The notes beneath the pieces were generated by a model that was not told the DNA's origin, made no database searches, and was given only the letters and a program-made list of their open reading frames with translations. This document shows, piece by piece, positions 1-9,150 of a DNA stretch of 64,000 bases. The stretch is taken from positions 558,001 through 622,000 of the forward strand of contig JARFIW010001453.1 in NCBI GenBank assembly GCA_036346225.1, in the 5' to 3' direction. A program made the translations under genes and the position numbers. The DNA comes from Platerodrilus igneus. Lineage: Eukaryota > Arthropoda > Insecta > Coleoptera > Lycidae. Positions within the stretch are counted from its first letter, which is position 1, and every line of letters begins with the position of its first letter.

Positions 1-4
1 AAAT

Positions 5-1867
5 TTGCGTTGTATACCAATGCCAGTTAACACAGCTATAAGAAGCGTTCTTTCTCAAATGCAGAACGGGCAAGAAAAAGTTATTGGGTATTTCAGCAAG
101 GTCTTGTCGCCGCCAGAAAGGAACTATTGTGTGACAAGAAGGAAGTTGTTGGCCGTCGTCAAATCCGTAGAGCACTTTTATAAGTACATATACGGTCGTA
201 AATTCCTGTTAAGAACAGACCGTGTTCCATTAAAATGGTTACTACAATTTCGAAATCCTGAAGGGCAAGTTGCAAGGTGGACAGAACAGCTGCAGGAATA
301 TGACACTGACACACAACAACGTGTAGGAACTAGCTATCGGAATGCAGACGCTCTGTCAACGGTATCTTGTAAAGTAGACTGCAGTCATTGCCCTAAGATG
401 GAAGAGAAAATAAGTATCATTCATAGAATGACGGTAACCGATGATACTTGGCAACCCAAAAGAATACGAGAAGACCAGGAGAATGACGCCAAATTGGGAC
501 GTATTATTGAGTGAAAAAGTAGAGGACAACGACCAGCTTGGGAAAAAATAGTATATCAAGTAGGAGCCTGAAGGCATACTGGGCACAGTGGGACTCCTTG
601 GTGATTGAAAATAGAATCTTAAAACGACGCCTGGAATGTGAAGATGGCACTGAAAAACGACTTCAAGTGATAGTGCCAAGAAGCAGAATACCGGAAGTGT
701 TGCAACACTTGCATGATAATATTTCAGGAGGGCACTTTGGCGTAAAAAGAACTCTCGAAAGAGTGAGAGAAAGATTCTATTGGGTGAACTGCAAAGAAGA
801 TGTAAAGGAGTGGTACCAGAAATGTGAACTGTGTGCTTCTGGAAATGGTCCTGTTACAAAACGGAAAGCCCCAATGAGACAGTATAACGTGGGGAATCCT
901 TTTGAGAGAGGGTGCCATTGATATAGCTGGTCCGTTTCTTGAATCAGAGAAAGGAAATAAATACATCTTGGTCGCAATGGATTATTTTAGCAAATGGCCG
1001 GAGGCGTATGCTATACCTAACCAAGAAGCCGAGACGGTTGCAGATATATTGGCGAGGAAGTAGTTTTGTCGCTTTAGAGTTCCGTTAAAATTACACTCCG
1101 ATCAAGGTTAGAATTTCGAATCAGCGTTGTTGCAAAGCGTCTGCAAGCATCTTGGAATCAGGAAGACTCGAACCACACAACTTCATCCTTAATCGAATGG
1201 AATGGTTGAAAGAATGAACAGGACGTTAGGAAAGTACCTAGTCAAAGTTGTTTCTGAACCTCAACGAGACTGGAACCAATATTTACATTTGTTCCTACTG
1301 GCGCACCGATCTTCGGTACATGACAGCACAGGATATTCTCCCGCTTGCGTAATGTTAGGACGTGAATTGCTGTTACCATGTGATCTTCAGTTTGGATTTA
1401 AACCTGGAGAAGAGGTCGCAAGTGAAGATTATGTTAGTAAGCTTCGTGAAAGATCGAATAGCATTCACGAAAACGTCCGAAAGAATACTCAGGCAGTAAG
1501 CGATTGAATGAAATTACAATATGACACGAGAGCACAAGAAGGTGGTTATCAACCTGGAGATTTAGTGTGGTTGTATAATTCACAAAGAAAGCGTGGATTA
1601 CAAAGACAATGGAAAGGCCCGTACGAAGTATTAAAAAGAATTAATGATGTAGTGTGCCGGATCAGAAGATCTCCCCGTGGTAAACCGAAAGTGGTACACT
1701 TTGACTGTTTAACATTCTATGCTGGCAACATCCAGGAAGACTCGAGTAATGAATATGGTGTTCGAAGAGTTATTAATCATGAGCCAAATGTAGATTTTGA
1801 TAGTTTCATGGCGGCGTATGGTGGTTCCGCTAAGGCGAGATTTGGCATTGTTGTTGAAAAACAGTAA
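5..1867 (+). pseudogene. pol: gypsy Pol: RNase H and integrase, broken
   Basis: RNase H occupies about 5-514, with the run KFLLRTD near 200-220 and the end motif NADALS at about 340-357. The position usually read as TRRELLAVV is TRRKLLAVV, so the usual glutamate is lost. The integrase HHCC zinc domain is at about 700-845 (HLHD, GGHFG, CELC). The DDE core follows, with AIDIAGP near 910, HSDQG near 1095 and NGMVERMN near 1195. The C-terminal domain has GDLVWLY near 1560 and KGPYEVL near 1615. A stop at 512-514, a shift near 905, and in-frame stops near 1060, 1110, 1187 and 1505 break it. In an intact element this polyprotein makes cDNA and inserts it in the nucleus. Confidence 0.9.
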
Positions 1868-2426
1868 AATCTGTTTAGAGCACCAGAAGAGTATTCCTTT
1901 GCACATTGCGTAGCTCAAAATCTGGAAATGTCAAGAGGAATTGCTGTTGTTTTCAAGAAATAGTTTAGCTGTGTGGATAAATTAGTACAACAGCAGCCAA
2001 CTGTAGGAAGAACTTTGGATCTTCAGGAAAGAAATCGTTGTTTACTATCTAGTCACTAAAAATTCTTCATGACAGAGACCTAGTTATGAACATCTATGGG
2101 AGACTTTGCTGAATCTTAAGGCTCAAATGATGAAAAAAGGAGTAACAAGACTAGCGGTGCCCAAGCTAGGCTGTGAACTGGATCGCTTAGATTGGAGAAT
2201 AGTCCGAAATATGCTAGAAATAATCTTCCAGGGAACCAACGTCCAGGTCCTTGTTTGTTACTATCAACCGGTTGCCTCCCAAGACCAAGAAAATAATGTT
2301 GACTGTTATTTTCAACGACGTGGTGGATGCACCAGAGGAGATAGCTGCCGATATCGCCATCAGTCATCGAGTTGGCGTCAAAATGTATTTACAATTACGA
2401 GACGTAACGGTTTTAAAGAGGAGGCA
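1868..2426 (+). pseudogene. macro domain (TARG1/OARD1-like) plus CCCH zinc finger fused to gypsy Pol
   Basis: After the stop at 1865-1867 the integrase frame continues directly into FRAPEEYSFAHCVAQ, then RGIAVVFKK and PTVGRT. After stops at about 1961 and 2057 and a frameshift before 2106 it continues with VTRLAVPKLGCELDRLDW and VQVLVCYY. This order matches the OARD1/TARG1 type of macro domain, whose known members remove ADP-ribose from protein glutamates. About 20 residues on is CYFQRRGGC followed by TRGDSCRYRH, a C-x7-C-x5-C-x3-H finger of a type that usually binds RNA. The shared frame with integrase suggests one polyprotein. This copy is inactive. A chance insertion of a host cDNA is possible but less likely, given the shared frame and the finger ending just before the polypurine tract. 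Confidence 0.8.
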
Positions 2427-2963
2427 GTGTTAGAAACTACTATTAGACAACCCGTCAAACACACAACCGGCGTAACCGATGTATATTCTACAGAAATCTC
2501 GAACTTTCCGGAATATACCGGAGTATGAATCATCTATTTAATTCAGAGTATATATTAAGACCGTTGATGAAGTACAGAGTTAGTCTATATCCAAATGTCG
2601 AATATAAATTATATCGTGTAAAGTTAATTAGTTACGCTCTTGAAAGTCCTATAGTAAATATAAATTTGTGTTATGTGAACGTGTATATTGTACCGCTAGC
2701 TTGTAGATAAATAGACAAAAATGTAATAAATAAATTATAGTAGTGTTAGTGTTGTTAAGAAGATTTATGGTTAAGAATTTAGTTTAATAAGATATTAGTG
2801 CTTGTAAAGAACATTAATGTTATAGTGCTTCATTGTTAATTGGACTGAAAACATCTATAAATAAGGCATATATTGTTAATTAGGCTTGTGAACAGTGAAT
2901 AATAAAGACTTTTGTTATTACTTGTTTTAAATTGTTGAAACACTTTAATAGTAGGCCGCTACA
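2427..2963 (+). repeat. 3' LTR of the macro-domain gypsy element
   Basis: A purine tract (AAAGAGGAGGCAG) ends at 2426 and is followed by TGTTAGAAAC. The far end is GCCGCTACA at 2963, giving TG...CA termini and 537 bp. AATAAA-type signals occur near 2727 and 2900. The 5' LTR is outside the window, so the exact end is inferred. Confidence 0.65.
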
Positions 2964-3049
2964 ATATTCTTCTGCTTATCTGCAATTTACGTTTCCCTCT
3001 AATTCGCAACACAGATTGAATAAAACATTTGCGTTTTACTATTTCATTT

Positions 3050-3054
<5 letters not shown>

Positions 3055-3112
<58 letters not shown>
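3055..3112. repeat. (TA)n microsatellite
   Basis: About 29 TA units lie just after the gypsy 3' LTR. The apparent open frames here are only TA translation. Confidence 0.95.
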
Positions 3113-3115
<3 letters not shown>

Positions 3116-4033
3116 CATTTGAATCAACAATAAAAGTTTAGCATGTACTTTTACAATTTTTTTAAATTGTGATTTTAAATTATTCATGCCGATGAACCAT
3201 TCAGAACACCATCGTGATGAGTAACGACCATTAATGGCGTTTATATGGCTATTGAGATTATGAAAAGCTGACACACACACATCTTGATTGACTATTTACG
3301 GTTAATGGCCATTAGCTATTCCCGTGTGTCGAAAGTATAAGGCCCGTTTGTAGTACAAATGTAAGATAAATTAAGAAGTTACAATAAAAAAACGACACCA
3401 GGCAAAGCAGAACAGCATAACCAATTTTTACTAGGGTTGATATAAGCAAATAATAAATCGACTAATTATTTTTTTCGTTTTTATGTTTGCCAATTTATTT
3501 TTATGGATTTTAATTAATATAGACACTTTTTTGTACAAGACTACAGTTGTCTAACTTCTTGATCTTAGTTCGCTAATAATGTGTACGTATTTTAGTATAT
3601 TATGCAATTACCGTACAATAAAAAGTGAAATATGGATACGAACATTCCTGTTGTTATTGAATATTAATTTGTTATAAGTATCGAGAACGTTAAATTTTTA
3701 GCCCACTTAACGCGTGAAATTTGTTGAAGATAGAAATGCTAAAATATATTGGTTTATTTTGGTATATCAAGTAATCACATATATGATGTAAATAGGATTT
3801 TAGATTGTTCAAACTATATTTATATAGATTTGTATTACCCTTACATTAGAACGGCGTCATTTTGATTGGTGCACAGCTATCCAGAGTATTTAACACCCTT
3901 TCGTAACGGAACGCCCTCGAACATGTAATAGTTTAACTGAACGTATATTACTAAACTTATTTTTTTAGGGAATTCAATTTTGGAAGCTTCAAACGTCTGC
4001 GTTTTTATGCTTTTCACATCAGATAAATAAACA
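3113..4033. other. AT-rich intergenic, no gene seen
   Basis: No convincing coding frame or repeat family was found. It would contain any promoter of the ZAD-like frame that begins at about 4034-4070. Confidence 0.5.
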
Positions 4034-4953
4034 GTGCCTTATAACACGTTTTCAGCGTTAATTACCATGAGTAGTAAGTGCAATCATATATGCGGACTTT
4101 GTTTTGATTTGCTGACATGGGACACAGAAAGAACTATTTCTAGTAAGGACAGCAAAAAGCTACAAACGGCATTTTCAAAACTGGTAAATATAAGGTTTCG
4201 CATTCATTTATCATACTATAACAATGTGTATTGTAGCGATACTTCCATGAACCCTATAAATTATGCAAATCTTGTGTGGATGGTTTACCTTCATTGCTTA
4301 GGTTTATCAAAAAGCGTAAGCTAGCTCTAAAACGTTACAAAAAAGGATTTATATGTAACGTTTGTGATTTTACAAACCAAAATGAACAATTACAATGTTC
4401 CGAAAGTACTGAAATGTGTGTTGCAAGAAATTTAGGACCTGCAAATATTGAAAATCCTGTATTCAGTATACCCAATATATCAACTTCAACCCAAAATGTT
4501 GAAAACGATGTAGAAGAATTAAATGGGCATAATTTACAGAACGCTATGACTCAAGAATCCCACTTTAATCCTGAACTTACTATGCAGTTACCACAAAGCA
4601 GGATTAATAAATCGGTTGCTCGATCTTTAAATTCCAAAAAAAATGTTTTCATTGATTTGACATTTTCAGACGATTCTAACGATGCAAATCAAGAATTTAA
4701 TCCTGAACTAACTGAGCAATCTCCACAAAGCGAGATTAATAATCCGCCAGTTCAAACTTCAAATCCTTCAAAAACTATTTTCATGGATCTGACAAATACA
4801 GACGATACTAGTGATGCTTCGGAAATTAGTTTCGCATTCATTTCAGATCATTCTGAAGATGCTCAGAACATTGAAAATGTACCAGTTCCATCCACTTCAG
4901 AAACAACTGCCAATGTTGCGATATCTCGTAACGCCGGAATATTAAATAAATAG
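4034..4953 (+). pseudogene. ZAD-like protein with two SUMO-interacting-type motifs, frameshifted
   Basis: Two frames overlap. The first (4034-4324) begins MPYNTF, with a second methionine at MSSKC, and carries CGLC. The second (open to the stop at 4951-4953) carries CKSCVDGLPSLL at about 4264-4299 and then CNVC. CxxC pairs about 60 residues apart with a basic tail resemble the ZAD domain of insect zinc-finger proteins. A single-base shift between about 4235 and 4262 would join them; a missed intron is the other explanation. The C-terminal part holds a duplicated 44-residue unit, each copy starting FNPEL and containing a hydrophobic core plus DLT (VFIDLT at residues 124-129, IFMDLT at 168-173 of the 225-residue frame) followed by acidic/serine residues. 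This is the layout of SUMO-interacting motifs. No C2H2 fingers follow. The function is inferred only. Confidence 0.5.
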
Positions 4954-5082
4954 TTGTAAGTAAACATAAGTGCTTTATTTGTTGTTAATATTTTAAAAGC
5001 AGATAACAATTAAATATTCACTGTCGTTTAAGCTTTGAAGGTATTGACTGCACAGTATGCTTTATACGATTTACTACAGGAA

Positions 5083-5325
5083 GGCAATATTTTGCATTAA
5101 AAGTATGCACAGACTAATATATAAAATAAATTTGGTTTACTTGTATAACCTAAGTAAATAACTAAAAGCTATTTTTCAATTACACCATTAACCTAATAGT
5201 TCTTGTTTAATAGCATAACAAAAAGAACAAACTTGCATAATGGATAAGCCGCAAATTGCCCGCTTTCCAATGAAAGATAAATTAATGGTAATAATCAATG
5301 AAACAGATTGCCATAAATAGTAGCA
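5083..5325 (+). repeat. left TIR, outer part
   Basis: It pairs with about 8917-9150 on the other strand with few mismatches. It continues after the insert at about 6067-6121. Confidence 0.8.
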
Positions 5326-5564
5326 TATGTGTGTATTATATAATTTTTTGTAGAATAAACTTTTGGAGTATTGAATATTGGTATAAAATAAAAATATAAA
5401 ATGAAGTGACTAATCAAGTAGGCGAACATATATAAATAGAAATGAAAATCAAAACTTTTTCCCTCGTTTGAAAATTGTAATCAAGAATTCTTCTCAACGA
5501 ATATATGTCTTTAAAATAGAATTTGGACTTTTGGAAAATGCGGAAGTCACAACTTAACAACTAT

Positions 5565-5625
<61 letters not shown>

Positions 5626-6066
5626 GTATAAGTAGTGGGTTTAGATCAGCTAGAAGATTAATTACTCTTTTTTATTATCTAAATTTTTGAATATATTTAT
5701 ATTCTTCTTCAGAGAAATTTTGGTAATAAAAATTAGTATCTAATCTTTCAACAAGCCTGAAACCCACTACTTATACTTCATAATAAAATTGATAGTTGAG
5801 TTGTGACTTCCGTAATACACAAGAGACTACCTTACTTGCGCACTTTTTAAAAGTCCAAATTCTATTGTGAAGGCATATATTCATTGAGGGGACTTTTTGA
5901 TTACAATTTTCAAACGAGGGGCAAAAGTTTTTGATTTTCATTTTTATTTATATATGTTTGCCTACTCAAGATACATAGTCACTTCATTTTATATATTTTA
6001 TTTTATACCAATATTTAATACTCCAGAAATTTTTTCTACAAAAAATTATAATACACACACAGGCTT
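5326..6066. mobile_element. foldback (hairpin) MITE inserted in the left TIR
   Basis: The arms 5326-5636 and about 5746-6066 are inverted copies. For example GTGTGTATTATA at 5330 pairs with TATAATACACAC at 6048, and TATAAGTAGTGGGTTT with AAACCCACTACTTATA around a loop of about 90 bp. Removing the element rejoins the host TIR, leaving a likely TA duplication on each side (GTA before, TAC after). A (TA)n run in the left arm (5566-5622) replaces the short TTTTATTA of the right arm. It has no coding capacity. Confidence 0.8.
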
Positions 6067-6121
6067 ACTATAGTCTTTGCAATTTCTAAATAGACCTGCG
6101 TCATTACCGTTGGTGACGTCA
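6067..6121 (+). repeat. left TIR, inner part
   Basis: TATAGTCTTTGCAATTT and the following TAAATAGACC, ending GACGTCA, pair with about 8868-8916. This shows it is the rest of the TIR that begins at 5083. Confidence 0.75.
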
Positions 6122-7459
6122 AATTGTAGCGACGATGCCGCTACCAAAATCCTATTGCCACATGACTATAATAGCGCCATCGGTAGAATACAGAGATTGA
6201 AAATATTTAATAGCAGATGATGAATGTGATATGTTAGTTATTAAAAAAGTACTTTTTAGGATAAATTTTTATCTACAATATAACAGATTAAAGTCATTAA
6301 TTAACAATATATTTTATTTACTTCTTTATTTTTACCACTGAGCATATTTTAAATATAGTTGCGTATTTCTAATGCTCCTAATTTTATGGCCATTAGTATA
6401 TTATACCAGAGACGCAATAATAACCACAGTTATTCAAGAGGTTATGCCATTGGAATTATAATTTAAACGTTTTGATTACACAAATCGAAAAAGAAAAGGA
6501 ACAAAATTACAATTCCATTTGTAAGTACAATTCTCATTAACTTTAAATAATTAAGATATGTCACTTTAAAATAATCTCTTAGATTTCCCTGAAACCATCT
6601 ACAAAGACTACAGTTATGTTATGTACAATGCAAATGAAGTATTTAACACTTTCAAATCACCCTAAAATTTGTGGTGATCATTTTACTTGTTTATTAGTAT
6701 GCAACTGGATTGAATACGGCATGTTTTGAAAGCATTTCCAACAACTAAAACAATACATACGGATAAAGACTTTAAATGAACCAACTTTGAATTCTGTTGT
6801 TGAAATATGCCATTATTCAAGAAAGAATGACTGTTACAGGATTATTACTGTTCCCAGTAAAAATCCAAAATTGCAAGTTATCTCCAGTCAGTGTCGTAAG
6901 CTAAAAATGAAAACTTTATAACCAAAAGGTTCAACGACTAATCATTTCGATGGAATTCTTAAAGATATAAACAGCAGTTTGTTAAATATACAAAAGCATG
7001 AAGGGGCAAAAATCTTCCAAAAATAGGCATTTACTTTATTACTCTTCGAGATTGTTGCAGGTAATTGAGTAGTTTGAAACAAATAATTCAATATACAATT
7101 TACCATTTTTTGTAGATTGGTGTAATATAAAGACTTTGACCTTACTTGTATTTAGCACCTCCAAAATTTAAGCTAGTGTAGTATTGACCAGTTCATCACC
7201 AGTGTGTTTCTTACATCCATTAAAATTGAACGCTGAAGAAGCTGTTAGGATGCCAAAAATCCAATATCCTGAAGATGAATTTGCAACCCATATTTTAAAA
7301 ACAAGTCGCTCAAGAATTTAACGAGTATTAAAAGCTTGTAATTTAACAATAAAATATATATGGTTGTACTTGTTTATTATACATAAAGTTTTAGATAGTT
7401 ATAATTAAATTAGAAGTACATCGTGTAAAAAGTTTTTTAATTCTAAGTAGCCATGCGAT

Positions 7460-8460
7460 TGGTTGACTAGTTCAATTTGATTGAAAATCTGAATCACTGT
7501 CATCACCATCACCAATGTTAATAATTAGGGGTGCATTATCTTCTTGATCAAATTTGATCTCACGTTCCACCAATCTTTGATAATTTTTTCTGCATGTTCT
7601 ATCGAATGTGCACAAATCTTTGGTGTTATTTTTCTAATGCTTCTTTCCACATCTGTAAACAGTTTTCAACAGACCTCCCATCTCTTCCAGCATGTCAGTT
7701 GTAGTGGTTCTTACTAACACCCAATACATTTTCAATTGCAATGAATATGTAGTGGTGCGGTGGCAATCTTAACACCCTATGTCTGATCGGCCAGCAAATC
7801 CGCTTTAAAAATCTTTGGCGGTTTATGCCTAAATTTTTTAATAAATACTGATATGTTATAAGGCACATAATTTTGACTTACATCGTGGCAAGTTAAATAA
7901 ACTTTGCTTAAAATCATTAGTTCCGTAAGAAATTGCTTATTTAGTAAGTCGCTCTACAATGTTACTTAACTGTTAGATGTTTTATTAACAAGTATAATAA
8001 TACGACATGTTGTCTAAAATTATTGCAAATAATTTTTCCAAATTCTTTAATAATTAATTTTCAAATTTTGCTCATTCACTTCTCTGCAGTAATTTAGGTT
8101 TTTTTTGGAAGATGAGAAAAATCAATTTCAGCCCCATTTAGTAATTCATTAACATTTCGGGCATGTAATACTATGTTCCTTTGCTAGGTTCGGCTTACGG
8201 CACCATTCTGAAAAAGCCATGTTTCGTCTAAAAACAAAAATGCTGCAGATTCTCTTCTTTTATTTTGGATTCTGGATAATATATACAGAATCAAATTCCA
8301 TTTATTCATAATATTTAGCAGTTCCATTAAACCTCTTCTTGGATTGTCTTTCAGCCATTTAAATCCAAGACTGTATTCAGGGATCGTTCACTATACCATT
8401 AAAAAACTCATCATGTTTTAAGTTCAACCATCAAGTATCAACAGAAACGTGATAAATCTA
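7460..8460 (-). pseudogene. IS630/Tc1-like transposase remnant (DDE_3 type)
   Basis: On the minus strand a frame near 8240-8195 reads AFLFLDETWLFSEW, matching the first catalytic aspartate block (LDETW) of this transposase group. Near 7775-7700 RVLRLPPHHY is followed by AIENVLGVSKNHY, the region of the third catalytic residue (usually LPPYHC...NPIE), and then GRDGRSVENCLQMWKEALEK. Many stops and shifts separate the blocks. It would cut and paste the flanking TIRs if intact. Confidence 0.65.
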
Positions 8461-8867
8461 AAATAATTACATGTTGCACTATAAATTTAATTGAAAAACG
8501 AATACTAACGACTTTTACACAGCCTATAAAGGTGATCAAACTAGCAACAAGTAGCTTAGTTCTGGGTCTAAATGAATCTCGTTCATCGTCTCTGGTTATA
8601 AGAGTTCAGTTTAATACTAATATGAGTTCTGAATAGCACTGTTTGCAGTAAAAACCAACCAAATATCAATATATAAAAACGGAAAAATTCATGAGGTCGT
8701 TGACACCAACTAAACAAGGAATGGCATATAACCTAAAATTTAAACGTCAATATTTGACTTTAAAATTATTGGCAACGTCGTAAATTGCTATTATTCAAAC
8801 CAAAACCATTACATAAATATTGTACCGTATTAAGTTGACAAACATCTACATAAATAGTTAGTACTTG

Positions 8868-9150
8868 TGTGACGTCACGGATGACGGGGTCTATTTACAA
8901 ATTGCAAAGACTATATTTATTGCAATCTGTTTCATTGATTATTACCATTAATTTATCTTTCATTGGGAAGCAGACAATTTGAGCTTATCCGTTATGCAAG
9001 TTTGTTCTTTTTGTTATACTATTAAACAAGAACTATTAGGTTAATGGTGTAATTGAGAAATAGCTTTTAGTTATTTACTTAGATTATACAAGTAAACCAA
9101 ATTTATTTTATATATTAGTCTGTGCATGCTTTTAATGCAAAATATTGAAA
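8868..9150 (-). repeat. right TIR of the nested transposon
   Basis: It is the inverted copy of 5083-5325 plus 6067-6121, and ends GCAAAATATTG at about 9150. Confidence 0.8.

Larger units (their letters stand above)
1..2963 (+). mobile_element. Ty3/gypsy retrotransposon, 3' part (RNase H to 3' LTR)
   Basis: The window opens inside the pol region of a gypsy element. In order it holds RNase H, the integrase zinc-binding domain, the integrase core and C-terminal domain, a macro domain, a CCCH zinc finger, a purine-rich tract ending at 2426, and an LTR. Gag, protease, most of reverse transcriptase and the 5' LTR lie outside the window. Several stops and at least two frameshifts show the copy is dead. 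The domain order is read directly from translation; the family assignment rests on the integrase and RNase H motifs. Confidence 0.9.
5083..9150 (-). mobile_element. degenerate IS630/Tc1-like DNA transposon with long TIRs, containing a nested foldback element
   Basis: The sequence from about 5083 (CAATATTTTGCATTAAAAG) inward matches the reverse complement of the sequence ending at about 9150 for roughly 280 bp. The left copy is interrupted by a foldback element at 5326-6066. Between the TIRs lies a minus-strand DDE-type transposase remnant (about 7460-8460). The plus-strand part at 6570-7330 is mostly closed by stops. Target duplications are unclear: ATTTACT occurs in both flanks but not at equal distance from the ends. 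The copy is old and inactive. Confidence 0.75.

Noticed and set aside
2932..3280. Open frames of repeated Ile-Tyr on both strands
   Set aside because: They are translations of the (TA)n run; the same applies to the frames at 16689-16883 and 37579-37785.
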